Origin: Paracoccaceae bacterium
Lineage (GTDB): Bacteria > Pseudomonadota > Alphaproteobacteria > Rhodobacterales > Rhodobacteraceae
DNA length: 59,570 nt
Assembly (NCBI GenBank): GCA_028875855.1
Contig: JAGWVA010000018.1
Coordinates: 1-59,570 of the forward strand
Direction: 5' to 3'
Both the position numbers and the translations under genes were made by a program. Numbering within the stretch: position 1 is the first letter of the stretch; each line of letters starts with the position of its first letter. A model generated the notes under the pieces. That model saw only the letters and a program-made list of their open reading frames with translations. It did not search any database and was not told where the DNA came from. Below, piece by piece: positions 17,359-26,300 of this stretch.

Positions 17359-18116
17359 AGGTTTTGGTGCCCGTGAAACGGGTGATCGACTACAACGTGA
17401 AGGTCCGCGTGAAGGCGGATGGCTCCGGCGTCGATCTGGCGAATGTGAAGATGTCGATGAACCCGTTCGACGAGATCGCCGTGGAACAGGCGATCCGTCT
17501 GAAGGAAGCGGGTCAGGCCGAAGAGATCGTCGTGGTCTCGATCGGCGTGAAGCAGGCGCAGGAAACGCTGCGCACCGCGCTTGCCATGGGGGCTGACCGC
17601 GCGATCCTGATCGAGGCCGCGGCCGACGTGCAGACCGACATCGAGCCGCTCGCCGTGGCGAAGCTGCTGGCGAAGGTGGTCGAAGCCGAACAGCCGGGCC
17701 TCGTGCTGGCGGGCAAGCAGGCGATCGACAACGACATGAACGCGACGGGGCAGATGCTGGCCGCGCTTCTGGGCTGGAGCCAGGGCACCTTCGCCTCGGA
17801 ACTGGCGATCGAGGGCGATCATGCGCTGGTCACCCGCGAGGTGGACGGCGGGTTGCAGACGATCAAGGTCAAGATGCCCGCCATCGTCACGGTGGACCTG
17901 CGCCTGAACGAACCGCGCTATGCCTCGCTTCCCAACATCATGAAGGCGAAGAAGAAGCCGCTCGAGGAAAAGACGCCCGCCGATTACGGCGTGGATGTCT
18001 CGCCGCGGCTGACGGTGGTGAAGACGGTGGAACCCGCGGGCCGCAAGGCCGGGGTCAAGGTCGGCTCGGTCGATGAGCTGATCGCGAAACTGAAAGACGA
18101 AGCGGGGGTGATCTGA
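17355..18116 (+). CDS. etfB: Electron transfer flavoprotein beta subunit
   Basis: This is the AMP-binding subunit of ETF, which carries electrons from acyl-CoA and other dehydrogenases to ETF-quinone oxidoreductase. It has 253 residues. It begins [14 protein letters not shown] and carries the ETF-beta signature around [21 protein letters not shown] ribosome site GAGAGGAGAC precedes the ATG. The stop overlaps the etfA start by one base (TGATG). A short leader frame ends on its start codon. It is followed by etfA and a strong terminator, so this is a two-gene operon. Confidence 0.96.
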   Translation: MKVLVPVKRVIDYNVKVRVKADGSGVDLANVKMSMNPFDEIAVEQAIRLKEAGQAEEIVVVSIGVKQAQETLRTALAMGADRAILIEAAADVQTDIEPLAVAKLLAKVVEAEQPGLVLAGKQAIDNDMNATGQMLAALLGWSQGTFASELAIEGDHALVTREVDGGLQTIKVKMPAIVTVDLRLNEPRYASLPNIMKAKKKPLEEKTPADYGVDVSPRLTVVKTVEPAGRKAGVKVGSVDELIAKLKDEAGVI

Positions 18117-19042
18117 TGGCCGTTCTGCTGATTGCCGATGTGAACGACGGCGCGCTGGCCACCGACCAGGTGGCGAAGACGCTCGCCGCGGTGGCGGGCC
18201 TGGGCGAGGTGCATGTGCTGGTCGCAGGCCAGGGCGGCGATGCCGCCGCGGCCGAGGCCGCGACGCTTGCGGGCGTGGCGAAGGTGATCTTCGCCGACGA
18301 TCACGCCTATTGCCATGGCATGGCGGAAGCCACCGCCGCGCTCGTGGTCTCGCTCGCGGGCGGCTACGACCACATCTGCGGCGCCGCGACCGCCTTCAAC
18401 AAGAACGTGCTGCCCCGCGTGGCCGCGCTTCTTGACGCGATGGTGATCTCGGACGTGACCGCGGTCGTCTCGGCCGACACGTTCGAACGCCCGATCTACG
18501 CGGGCAACGCGATCCAGACGGTGCAAAGCGCCGACGCGAAAAAGGTGTTCTCGGTCCGCACGGCCGCCTTCACGGCGGTGGGCACGGGCGGCGCGGCCCC
18601 GGTCGAGAAGATCGCGGGCCCCGGCGATGCGGGCCTGTCGGCCTGGGTCGAGGACAAGGTGGCCGCCTCCGACCGGCCCGAACTGACCTCGGCCAAGATC
18701 GTGGTATCGGGCGGGCGCGGCGTGGGCTCGAAGGACAGCTTCGACATCATCGAGAAGCTCGCCGACAAGCTGGGCGCCGCCGTCGGTGCCTCGCGTGCAG
18801 CGGTGGATTCTGGCTTTGCGCCGAACGATTGGCAGGTCGGCCAGACCGGCAAGGTGGTGGCGCCCGACCTCTACATCGCCTGCGGCATTTCGGGCGCGAT
18901 CCAGCACCTCGCCGGGATGAAGGACTCGAAGGTCATCGTGGCGATCAACAAGGACGAAGAAGCCCCGATCTTCCAGGTCGCGGACTACGGCCTTGTCGCC
19001 GACCTCTTCGACGCCGTGCCGGAACTGACCGGAAAGCTCTGA
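18116..19042 (+). CDS. etfA: Electron transfer flavoprotein alpha subunit
   Basis: This is the FAD-binding ETF subunit, 308 residues. The C-terminal FAD domain is complete: [14 protein letters not shown], the [11 protein letters not shown] element, [20 protein letters not shown] and the [11 protein letters not shown] end motif. It works with EtfB as a soluble heterodimer. Translational coupling with etfB by a one-base overlap fits one-to-one synthesis. Transcription very probably ends at the hairpin 30 bp downstream. Confidence 0.96.
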   Translation: MAVLLIADVNDGALATDQVAKTLAAVAGLGEVHVLVAGQGGDAAAAEAATLAGVAKVIFADDHAYCHGMAEATAALVVSLAGGYDHICGAATAFNKNVLPRVAALLDAMVISDVTAVVSADTFERPIYAGNAIQTVQSADAKKVFSVRTAAFTAVGTGGAAPVEKIAGPGDAGLSAWVEDKVAASDRPELTSAKIVVSGGRGVGSKDSFDIIEKLADKLGAAVGASRAAVDSGFAPNDWQVGQTGKVVAPDLYIACGISGAIQHLAGMKDSKVIVAINKDEEAPIFQVADYGLVADLFDAVPELTGKL

Positions 19043-19073
19043 TCCGGCCCTCAGCCCGATCGCACGAAAACAG

Positions 19074-19117
19074 ACACCCCCGTCGCAAGTCCCTGCGACG
19101 GGGGTGTTTCTTTTCTT
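19074..19117 (+). terminator. Rho-independent terminator of etfBA
   Basis: A perfect 14-bp stem (ACACCCCCGTCGCA with its complement at 19094-19107), a 6-base loop, then TTTCTTTTCTT. It lies 31 bp after the etfA stop and before the convergent kinase-like gene. Confidence 0.9.
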
Positions 19118-19140
19118 CCCCGCATTTTTGTTCGGAGGCG

Positions 19141-20028
19141 TCAGTCTGCCTTTGTGATGACGGTTCCGAGGACGTTTGTGAGGTGGGCGACGTGTCGTTC
19201 GGCCTTGTCGGCCTGTTTGACGGTGTCGCGTCCGGCCTCGAGGAGGAGGATGGCGGCGTCGGCGAGCGCGAGGGCGGCGTCGGCGGGGGCGCCGGCGGCG
19301 AGCGGGGGGGCGTCGGCCAGCACGATGTCGGGGGCGTAGGTGGCGTCGATCTCGTCGAGGGCGGCGCGGGTGCTGCGCGCGGCGAGAAGCGCGCCGAGGT
19401 CGGCCGCCGGGGCATGGGCGAAGCCCACCGCCATGCGCTCGCCCAGACGGCGGGCGACGGCGGCGAAGGGGATGCGGCGGGCCAGCACGTCCTCCATCGA
19501 GGCCGCCATCGGGCTTACCGCCTCCTGGCCCAGAAGCCGCGCCAGCGCCGGGCGGCGCAGGTCGAGGTCGAGCCCGATCATCCGCAGGTCCGGCGCGCGC
19601 GCGAACGACAGCGCGAGGTTGGCCAGCGCGGTCGAGCGCCCCGCGCCCCCGTGCGGCGAGACCAGCGCGATCCGCCGCCAGCCGTGACGGCGCGCCTGAT
19701 CCACGATCCGGCCGCGCAGCAGGTCCCAATGCGCCGCCTCGGGCCCGGCGAGCAAGGTCACCACCCGCTGACGCTCCAGCGCGGCAAGGTCGGGCACCAT
19801 CTCGCCAAGCGCGCGCCAGGGCGCGGCGGCCTGATCGGGGCGGGCCTGATCGGGCCGCGGCAGGCCCATGCGGGCGCCCGCCGGGTGATGCAGCCAGGAC
19901 GGGCCGCCCGTTCCGGCCTGCGCCGCCTGCATTCCGGCCTGCGTCCCGGCCTGCGCCATCATGCCCGCCGTCTGCGCCGCCTGGCGCATCGTCCGGGCCT
20001 TCTCGATCGCCTGTTGCAACCGTTCCAT
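19141..20028 (-). CDS. Wzc/CpsD-type tyrosine-kinase-like P-loop protein with altered Walker A
   Basis: This is a cytoplasmic ATPase partner of the Wzc-like chain-length protein, 295 residues. In BY-kinase loci it regulates polysaccharide length. Walker A' LDLDLRRP (about 153-160) and Walker B VLADAPP (about 236-242) are good, but Walker A reads PHGGAGRST (125-133), with Arg131 where the P-loop lysine should be. The tyrosine-rich tail of active BY-kinases is absent; the C-terminus ends VITKAD. The N-terminal 40 residues are an Ala/Gln/Met-rich repeat. It may therefore be a non-phosphorylating regulator. It is last in the three-gene minus-strand operon, 18 bp after the Wzc-like gene. Confidence 0.78.
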   Translation of the reverse strand: MERLQQAIEKARTMRQAAQTAGMMAQAGTQAGMQAAQAGTGGPSWLHHPAGARMGLPRPDQARPDQAAAPWRALGEMVPDLAALERQRVVTLLAGPEAAHWDLLRGRIVDQARRHGWRRIALVSPHGGAGRSTALANLALSFARAPDLRMIGLDLDLRRPALARLLGQEAVSPMAASMEDVLARRIPFAAVARRLGERMAVGFAHAPAADLGALLAARSTRAALDEIDATYAPDIVLADAPPLAAGAPADAALALADAAILLLEAGRDTVKQADKAERHVAHLTNVLGTVITKAD

Positions 20029-20046
20029 CTCGTTACCCCCTCTCGC

Positions 20047-21615
20047 TCAGACGCCGGGAACGGCGAAGAGCCGCATCATCTGCGCCACCGGCAGCCAGGA
20101 CTGCGTCAGCGCCAGCATGCCAAGCGCCGCGCAGCCCGCCGCCGCAACCATCGCCAGCATCCGCCGGCTTTGCCGCGCGATCCGTTCCCGCCGCGTCGTG
20201 ATCCGCGGCAGAACCGCCAGCGGCGTGATGCCCAGGTGGTGCACGAGGTCCTCGCCCCGCCGCAGCCGCCGGTCCAGCGCCTCCAGCGCAACCGCCAGCG
20301 CAAGACCCCCCGCAAGCCCGCCCGCGATCCCCGCCAGCGCGATCAGGCCGCGCCGCGGCCGGATCGGGTCGGTCGGAACCGAGGGCTGCTGCAGCACCGA
20401 GATCCGCTGCCCGCGCGACTGCGCCGCAACCTGCGCCGCCTGACGCGCCGCATCGAGGTTCTTCTGCGCCGCCGCGTATTGCGACTGCAGCGCAGACTGA
20501 TCCCGCTCCAGCCCCGACAGCACCAGCGCATTCGCCGGAACCGCCGTGATCCCCGCCTCCAGCGCCGCGATCCGCTTGCGAAGATCCGCGCGCTGGCCCG
20601 CAAGCGTCGCCTGGCGCGACTTCACGTCGTCAAGCTGCAGCTTGATCAGCGTCGCCGCAGGGCTCGAGGCATCCACCCCGTCGCCCGCCTTGCGCTGCGC
20701 CGCGACCGCCTGCTCCAGAACCGCGACCTGCGCCTTGAGCATCTGCACCCGCGGATTGCGCGCCGAATAGACCGCCTCCGCCTGTTGCAGCGCCGTCCGC
20801 GCCGCCGTCAGCTTCTGCTGCTCGGGGGACTGGTTGTAGTTCACCTGGCCCGCCGTCGCGAAGCTCTGCACCAGGCGCGCCTGCTGATCGGCAAGCTGCG
20901 CGCCCTCCGCCTCCGCCAGCGTCAGCTGGCGCTGCAGCGTCACCAGATGATCGCGCATGTAGCCGAGGTTCTCGGGCAGCGCATCCGAATGGGCATCCTT
21001 GAACGCAAGGATCTTCGCCCCCTGCGCATCCTGCGCCGCCCCGAGACGCGACACCTCGTGCTGGAAGAAGTCCACCGCCGCCTTCGCCTGTTCCGTGCGC
21101 AGGCTCACGTCGTCCTTCAGCATCACCGTCAGGTAGGCGTTCACCACGCCCGCCGCCAGATCGGGCCGGCGCGCGTCGAAGCTGATCGTCATCAGCGTCG
21201 CCTGATCGCGCCCCGACACCGAGGTGATCTTCGTCGCCTTGCGCATCGCCGCCACGATCTCGTCCGGGCTCATCGAGGCCTGCCCGGCAAACACGTCCAG
21301 ACGCCGCGCGATGTCCAGCAGGTTCGCCCGCGTCAGAAGACGGCTTTCGAACAGTTGCAGCTGTTCCAGCGCCGAGGGCGCCTGGCTGTCCGCCCGCTGG
21401 TTCTGAGGGATCTGCGACGCCGCCACCGTGATCTGCGTCTGCGCCTGGTAAACCGCCGGAAGCTGCAGCGCCACCGTCACCGCGATCGCCGACAGAAGCC
21501 CGCCAAGCCCCAGGATCAGCGGCAGACGCTTCGCAAGCCGCCGCAGCCACCACCGCGCTCCGGAATGATCGTGCAGATGCAGGGACAGCGTCCCGCCTTC
21601 AATCAGCGCACTCAT
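20047..21615 (-). CDS. Wzz/Wzc-like chain-length determinant (GNVR domain) protein
   Basis: This is an inner-membrane polysaccharide co-polymerase of 522 residues without its own kinase domain. It has a first membrane helix at about 29-52, a long periplasmic part with Wzz N-terminal domain and extended coiled-coil (about 165-410), the GNVR-type tail region, then a second helix pair near 425-445 and 490-505. The proline-rich PTDPIRPRR precedes the second helix, as in PCP proteins. The start is the ATG for MSALIEGG, overlapping the ATPase stop by 4 bases. It works with the kinase-like protein encoded next and with the export protein from the first block. Confidence 0.85.
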   Translation of the reverse strand: MSALIEGGTLSLHLHDHSGARWWLRRLAKRLPLILGLGGLLSAIAVTVALQLPAVYQAQTQITVAASQIPQNQRADSQAPSALEQLQLFESRLLTRANLLDIARRLDVFAGQASMSPDEIVAAMRKATKITSVSGRDQATLMTISFDARRPDLAAGVVNAYLTVMLKDDVSLRTEQAKAAVDFFQHEVSRLGAAQDAQGAKILAFKDAHSDALPENLGYMRDHLVTLQRQLTLAEAEGAQLADQQARLVQSFATAGQVNYNQSPEQQKLTAARTALQQAEAVYSARNPRVQMLKAQVAVLEQAVAAQRKAGDGVDASSPAATLIKLQLDDVKSRQATLAGQRADLRKRIAALEAGITAVPANALVLSGLERDQSALQSQYAAAQKNLDAARQAAQVAAQSRGQRISVLQQPSVPTDPIRPRRGLIALAGIAGGLAGGLALAVALEALDRRLRRGEDLVHHLGITPLAVLPRITTRRERIARQSRRMLAMVAAAGCAALGMLALTQSWLPVAQMMRLFAVPGV

Positions 21616-22502
21616 GACCCGACAGCCTCCCGCAACCACGAACCCGGCGCAGGAACCGTCGCAACCGGTTCGGCACCGCCACCAAAAAACACACCTTCCG
21701 ACAGGACCAGCGAGACAACCGCCTCGTCCACAAGGTCCGTCTCCGCGCTCCAGGCATACAGAAGCGCAAAATCCGCCAGCTGGTTCACCAGCCGCGGAAC
21801 CCCGCCCGTCGCCGCATGGATCGCCCGCGCCGCGCCGGGCGTGAACTCACGCCCCGTGCCGCCCGCGCAGACCAGACGGTGCGCGATGTAGCCCCCAACC
21901 GTCGCCGCATCCATCGCCCCGAGGTGGAACCCCGCCACGATCCGCTGCGCCAGTTGCCGCAGCTCCGGCTGGCGCACCCGATCGCGCAGCTCGGGCTGGC
22001 CCACCAGCACCAGCTGGATCAGCTCGTCCTTGCCCGCGTTGATGTTCGTCAGAAGCCGGATCTCCTCCAGCCCCTCGACCGACAGGTTCTGCGCCTCGTC
22101 CACGATCACCACCACCCGGCGGCCCGCCGCGTATTCCGCGATCAGAACCTCCTGCAGGCGGTGGAACTTCGCCACATAGCCCTCTTCCGGCACCACCGGC
22201 TGGCCGAGCGCGCCCAGAACCCATTCCAGAAGCGCCCCGCGCCCGCCCTGCGCGTTCGAGATCAGCGCGACCGTCACATCCGGCCCGAGCCGCGTCAGCA
22301 GCTCCTGCACCAGCGTCGTCTTGCCCGTGCCCACCTCGCCCGTCAGCATCGTGATCGGCGCCGAGGACAGGATCCCGAACTCCAGGATCGAGCAGGCCCG
22401 CTTGTGCTGGTCCGACCAGTAGAGAAAGCTCGCGTCCGGCAACAGCGTGAACGGGCGTTCGCGAAGGCCGAAAGCCTCGGCATAAAGCGTGACGGCGCTC
22501 AT
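21612..22502 (-). CDS. ExeA/XrtA-associated type AAA ATPase
   Basis: This is a cytoplasmic AAA ATPase of 296 residues of the kind found next to Wzc genes in exosortase EPS loci. It opens with the family motif [17 protein letters not shown], then Walker [10 protein letters not shown] (55-63), Walker [11 protein letters not shown] and sensor-type arginines after the [14 protein letters not shown] box. The start ([10 protein letters not shown]) is chosen because the frame above it lacks similarity. It is first gene of the minus-strand EPS operon and faces a 471-bp control region. Its precise role in export is not established for the family. Confidence 0.85.
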   Translation of the reverse strand: MSAVTLYAEAFGLRERPFTLLPDASFLYWSDQHKRACSILEFGILSSAPITMLTGEVGTGKTTLVQELLTRLGPDVTVALISNAQGGRGALLEWVLGALGQPVVPEEGYVAKFHRLQEVLIAEYAAGRRVVVIVDEAQNLSVEGLEEIRLLTNINAGKDELIQLVLVGQPELRDRVRQPELRQLAQRIVAGFHLGAMDAATVGGYIAHRLVCAGGTGREFTPGAARAIHAATGGVPRLVNQLADFALLYAWSAETDLVDEAVVSLVLSEGVFFGGGAEPVATVPAPGSWLREAVGS

Positions 22503-22646
22503 GAAAGCACCCCCGCCGCCGATCCGATCTTGCCTGCCTGTGTCATGCCAAGTGCCTCTGTCTGCCGTCTCGGCGCCCGCGGGCGCCAAATCCCGTGCAG
22601 CGGGACGGAATTCCCCCTGCATCCGACGGTTCTGACAGTCCTTTCC

Positions 22647-22702
22647 GGCAAAAATGCGACCGACAGACGGCAATTGTTGCCACGTTCCAAGGCAATACTG
22701 CC
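22647..22702. repeat. Three 22-bp phased operator-like repeats
   Basis: GGCAAAAATGC starts at 22647, GGCAATTGTTGCC at 22669 and GGCAATACTGCC at 22691, each exactly 22 bp apart. The second and third are dyads (GGCA...TGCC); the first matches all but the last base. The spacing of two helical turns puts all three on one face of DNA, as for a cooperatively binding regulator. Confidence 0.5.
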
Positions 22703-22799
22703 GCATTCCCTGCCCTCCCGGTCCACGCCGCAACCGCCCCGAGTGTTTCGGTCAGCGATACAATCCCGGCCAGAGACAGATTTCTTGCAAATGCCGCAA

Positions 22800-22828
22800 A
22801 CTATCCAACTTTCGCCAAGGTTCGACAA
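22800..22828 (-). promoter_or_regulatory. Candidate promoter of the ATPase/Wzc/kinase operon
   Basis: On the minus strand TTGTCG and GATAGT are separated by 17 bases. It is a fair sigma-70 match, about 300 bp upstream of the ATPase start codon. Confidence 0.35.
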
Positions 22829-22891
22829 AATTTGACGACAATTCGCGTCCATTCCTCTCAGCCAGTCCGATCGCAGTGTCGGGGACCGGGA

Positions 22892-22906
22892 TTAATGGCG
22901 CGTTAA
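22892..22906. promoter_or_regulatory. CtrA-type binding site TTAA-N7-TTAA
   Basis: A perfect full site with spacer TGGCGCG, 67 bp before the sugar transferase ATG. The extended core matches the site at 12692 (GGATTAA...GCGTTAA). Predicted only. Confidence 0.6.
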
Positions 22907-22973
22907 GCATCCCCGTGTTCCCTGTCCCCGACCGCACGGACGTAGCGACCCGGTCACGAGTAGGGAGACGATC

Positions 22974-23651
22974 ATGACGCAACACTATCCCGGCACCAGC
23001 TTTACCGCCCAGGCCCGGCCCGTCCGTCTCAATGCCCCCGCCCCGCAGCCCTATGCGACGCTCTTCAAGCGTCTTCTCGACATCGCCCTGGTGCTCGCGG
23101 CCCTGCCCGTCGTCCTTCCCGTCATCCTCGTCGTCGCGGCGCTCGCCGCCAGCGACGGCCACAGCCCCTTCTTCCGTCAGCCCCGAATCGGCCGCAACGG
23201 GCGCCGCTTCGCCATGCTGAAGATCCGCACCATGGTCCCCGACGCCGAGGCCAAACTCGAACGCCACCTCGCCCGGAACCCCGAGGCCGCCGCCGAATGG
23301 GCCCGCGACCAGAAACTGCGCAACGATCCCCGCATCACCCGCGCAGGCCGCTTCCTGCGCCGCTCCTCGCTCGACGAACTCCCCCAGCTCTGGAACGTCC
23401 TCATCGGCGACATGTCCCTCGTCGGACCCCGGCCCATGCTCCCCCAGCAGCGCCCCCTCTACCCCGGAAACGCCTACGAAACCCTCCGCCCAGGCATCAC
23501 GGGCCTCTGGCAGGTCGAGGCCCGAAACTCCGCATCCTTCGCAGACCGCGCAATCTACGACACCGCCTACGCAAACACCCTCTCCCTCATCACTGACATC
23601 AAAATCCTCGCAAAAACTCTCAACGCAGTCCTCAACCAAACCGGAAACTGA
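22974..23651 (+). CDS. Exopolysaccharide priming sugar transferase (ExoY/WbaP catalytic domain)
   Basis: This membrane-bound enzyme transfers a sugar-1-phosphate to undecaprenyl phosphate, the first step of EPS repeat-unit assembly. It has 225 residues, the short ExoY form with one re-entrant hydrophobic helix (about 30-56). Signature motifs are KRLLDIALV, FFRQPRIGRNG, MLKIRTM, SSLDELPQLWNVLIGDMSLV, GPRPM and PGITGLWQV. It has a good ribosome site (GTAGGGAGACGATC). The 3' end is strikingly G-poor: 9 G against 37 C in the last 91 bases, a codon pattern unlike its neighbours. It is divergent from the ATPase operon, with a CtrA-type box upstream. Confidence 0.92.
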   Translation: MTQHYPGTSFTAQARPVRLNAPAPQPYATLFKRLLDIALVLAALPVVLPVILVVAALAASDGHSPFFRQPRIGRNGRRFAMLKIRTMVPDAEAKLERHLARNPEAAAEWARDQKLRNDPRITRAGRFLRRSSLDELPQLWNVLIGDMSLVGPRPMLPQQRPLYPGNAYETLRPGITGLWQVEARNSASFADRAIYDTAYANTLSLITDIKILAKTLNAVLNQTGN

Positions 23652-23663
23652 AAACGCAATACG

Positions 23664-23692
23664 TTGACACGGGGCGACGTCCGTCCAAGGAT
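23664..23692 (+). promoter_or_regulatory. Candidate promoter of the TPR lipoprotein gene
   Basis: A perfect TTGACA (23664-23669) is followed after 17 bases by a weak AAGGAT. It lies in the 68-bp gap after the sugar transferase, so the TPR gene may be transcribed partly on its own. Confidence 0.35.
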
Positions 23693-23719
23693 CGCGAAAA
23701 AGGATGGGCGGGCAGGCAG

Positions 23720-26215
23720 ATGGGCAGACAGCGCGGCGAACCCGAGAAGGGTCCGCGATCCGCGACCGGGCGATGGAATCGGGCGATCGTGGTGCCGCTT
23801 CTCTTGGCGGCAACGGTGGCGCTGAGCGGCTGCTATTCCAAGAAGGAACGCGCCCAGCAGCATTACGAGGCGGCGATCTCGCTTCTGGGCAAGGGCGACA
23901 GGGCCCGTGCGGTCGTCGAATTGCGCAACGTCTTCCAGCTCGATCCAGCCCATCACGATGCCCGCGCCACCTATGCGCGGCTGTTGCTGAAGGAGGGGCG
24001 GCGGCAGGAGGCCTTCACACAGTTCCAGCGGCTGGTCGAACAATATCCCAGGGACCTCGAAGGCAACCGGACGCTGGCCGAGCTTGCGCTTGACCAGGAC
24101 CAGTTCGATCTGGCGCAGCGTTATTTCACGACAGCGACGGCGATCTCGCCCAAGGACCCCGGCACCGAGGGGGTGGGCCTCAGCCTGCGCTATCACGCCG
24201 CGCTGCAGTCGGGAGACGCCACCGAACAGGCCAATGTGGTCGCGGCGGCAAGGACGCTTCTGACGGCAAGCCCGGACGTGATGACCGCAAGGCGCATCGT
24301 GATCGACGCCGCCATCCGGGCCAAGGACTGGAAGACCGCGCTGGAGGCGACGGATGCGGGGCTGAAGCAGGCGCCGGAGGATGCGTTGCTGGCGCAGTTC
24401 CGGCTTGGACTTCTGGCGAGGCTCGGGGACGATGCCGCGACCGAGGCGCAGCTGAAGGACATGGTGACCCGCTTCCCCAAGGACGCCACGCTGCCGCGCG
24501 CGCTGGTCGCCTGGTATGTGGAGCACGGCAAGCTGGACCTGGCAGAGGCCTTCCTGCGGAGCCGGATCGATCCGGCCTCGCAGGACCCGGCGGCGCGGCT
24601 TGCGCTGGTGCAGTTTCTCGACCTTCACCGGGGCCGGGCAGCCGCCGAGGCCGAGCTGAAGCGCGCGTTGGCCGCGGCCGAGCCGACCGACAAGACTGCC
24701 CTCGTGGCCGTGCAGGCGGGCTATGATTTCACGGCGGGCCATGTCGCGCAGGCGATCGCGGCGCTGAAACAGGTCGTCGGACAGGAAAAGCCGACCCCGA
24801 CGCAGGCGGCCGCGGCGGTCCTGCTGGCGCGGATGCAGGACCAGAGCGGCGACCACAAGGGCGCGCAGGCGACGGTGGATGCCGTTCTGAAGGCCGATCC
24901 CAACCAGATCGACGCGATCCGCCTCAAGGCCGGCTGGCTGATCGACGAGGACCATACGGGCGATGCGCTGGTTCTGCTGCGCTCGGGGCTGTCGGTGGCG
25001 CCGAAGGACCCGGGCCTTTTGGACGTGATGGCCCGCGCCTATGCCCGCGACGGGAACCCGGGACTGGAACGGGACACGCTGCGGCAGGCGGTCGATGCGA
25101 CCGGTCATGCCCCGGCGCAGGTGCTGCGCTATGTCGAGGTTCTGATGCGGGCGCAGGACTATGCCGCGGCCGATCAGACGCTGACAACGGCGCTGGCGCT
25201 GCATCCCAAGGACCCGAGCCTTCTGGCTGCGCTTGGCAATCTGCATGTGACGCGCAAGGACTGGGCCTCTGCCGAGGACGACCTGCGCAGGCTTTCGGCC
25301 ATCGGCTCGCCGCAGGCGCAGGGCGCGGCAGAGGTGCTGAAGGCGCGCATTCTTGCCGGGCAGAACGACCGGGAGGCCCTGACGACCTACCTTCAGGGTC
25401 TGGCGCAGAAGGGCGGCGCCACCGGCGTGGACGCGCAGCTTGCGCTGATCGTGCAGGATGTGAAGGCCGGCCAGATGCCGCAGGCGCTGGACAAGGCGGT
25501 CGCCCTGCGGGGGATCGCCCCCGACGATCCGCGCCCGGTGATGATCCAGGCCGCCATCCTGATGACGCTGAAGCGCGGCAAGGATGCGGTGGCAGAGCTT
25601 TCGGCGGCCCTGACCCGGATGCCGAAGCAATCCGCCCTCTGGGCCGAGCTTTACCGCATCACGGCACAGACCGGCGGAAACGCGGCGGCGGACGACGTGC
25701 TTGCGCGCGGGCTTGCCGAACTGCCGCAGGATCGTTCGCTGCTCTGGCTCAAGGCGGGCGCGCTGGAACAGGCGGGCGATGCGCCCGGGGCGATCGCGAT
25801 CTACGAAAAGCTCTATCAGCGCGCGTCCGACGATCCGGTCATCGCCAACAACCTGGCAAGCCTGCTGGCCTCGTCCCGGACGGACGCAGAGAGCCTCGCG
25901 CGGGCGGCGACCATCGCGCGGCGCCTGCAGGACAGCGCGATCCCCGCCTTTCAGGATACGGTCGGCTGGATCGCCTTCCGTCAGGGCCAGATGGAGCAGG
26001 CGTTGCAGAAACTCGAGCCGGCGGCGAAGGCGCTGCCGCAGGATGCGGGCGTGCAATACCACCTTGGCCGTGTTTACGAGGCTCTTGGCCGGACGGCAGA
26101 GGCGCGGGCGCGCTTTCAGGCGGCGCAGGCGCTGCTGGCCGCGGTTCCCGCCGCCGCCCGCCCGGACTGGCAGGCGGATCTGGAAACGCGACTGGCAAAG
26201 ACCGCGCAACCCTGA
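23720..26215 (+). CDS. TPR-repeat lipoprotein of exosortase/EPS system (PrsT-like)
   Basis: This large periplasmic lipoprotein has 831 residues, built mostly of tetratricopeptide repeats. A signal sequence with lipobox ALSGC places Cys38 as the lipidation site. TPR units follow from about residue 45 (AQQHYEAAISLL) to the end, including PKDPGLLDVMARAYARDGN and VQYHLGRVYEALGR. PEP-CTERM TPR lipoproteins of this size (about 900 residues) are a marker of exosortase EPS loci; their job is thought to be scaffolding of export. A second ATG 16 bases upstream lies in another frame. A strong terminator follows. Confidence 0.82.
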   Translation: MGRQRGEPEKGPRSATGRWNRAIVVPLLLAATVALSGCYSKKERAQQHYEAAISLLGKGDRARAVVELRNVFQLDPAHHDARATYARLLLKEGRRQEAFTQFQRLVEQYPRDLEGNRTLAELALDQDQFDLAQRYFTTATAISPKDPGTEGVGLSLRYHAALQSGDATEQANVVAAARTLLTASPDVMTARRIVIDAAIRAKDWKTALEATDAGLKQAPEDALLAQFRLGLLARLGDDAATEAQLKDMVTRFPKDATLPRALVAWYVEHGKLDLAEAFLRSRIDPASQDPAARLALVQFLDLHRGRAAAEAELKRALAAAEPTDKTALVAVQAGYDFTAGHVAQAIAALKQVVGQEKPTPTQAAAAVLLARMQDQSGDHKGAQATVDAVLKADPNQIDAIRLKAGWLIDEDHTGDALVLLRSGLSVAPKDPGLLDVMARAYARDGNPGLERDTLRQAVDATGHAPAQVLRYVEVLMRAQDYAAADQTLTTALALHPKDPSLLAALGNLHVTRKDWASAEDDLRRLSAIGSPQAQGAAEVLKARILAGQNDREALTTYLQGLAQKGGATGVDAQLALIVQDVKAGQMPQALDKAVALRGIAPDDPRPVMIQAAILMTLKRGKDAVAELSAALTRMPKQSALWAELYRITAQTGGNAAADDVLARGLAELPQDRSLLWLKAGALEQAGDAPGAIAIYEKLYQRASDDPVIANNLASLLASSRTDAESLARAATIARRLQDSAIPAFQDTVGWIAFRQGQMEQALQKLEPAAKALPQDAGVQYHLGRVYEALGRTAEARARFQAAQALLAAVPAAARPDWQADLETRLAKTAQP

Positions 26216-26249
26216 ACGCCCCCGTTCCGGGACGGACAAGACGCAATGC

Positions 26250-26279
26250 AAAGGGCCGGGAACGACGTCCCGGCCCTTT
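26250..26279. terminator. Bidirectional terminator between TPR gene and pal-like gene
   Basis: A perfect 12-bp stem (AAAGGGCCGGGA, loop ACGACG, then its complement) with A- and T-ends on both sides. It serves the TPR gene on the plus strand and the pal-like gene on the minus strand. Confidence 0.8.
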
Positions 26280-26300
26280 CCGTCTGGGGAATTTTTCGCC

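Larger units (their letters stand above)
22503..22973. other. Long divergent control region of the second EPS block
   Basis: These 471 bp hold no convincing gene. The AT content is above the surroundings at 22620-22910. It contains three 22-bp phased GGCAA repeats (22647-22702), a plausible minus-strand promoter (22800-22828) and a perfect CtrA-type box (22892-22906). The minus-strand leader would be nearly 300 nt if that promoter is used. I see no clear riboswitch fold by eye. Confidence 0.6.

Noticed and set aside
18829-21891. Plus-strand open frame of about 1,000 codons opposite the Wzc-like and kinase-like genes
   Set aside because: The translation is Arg/Gln/His-rich with no family motif; the minus-strand EPS genes explain the stretch. 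GC-rich codon structure leaves such frames open.
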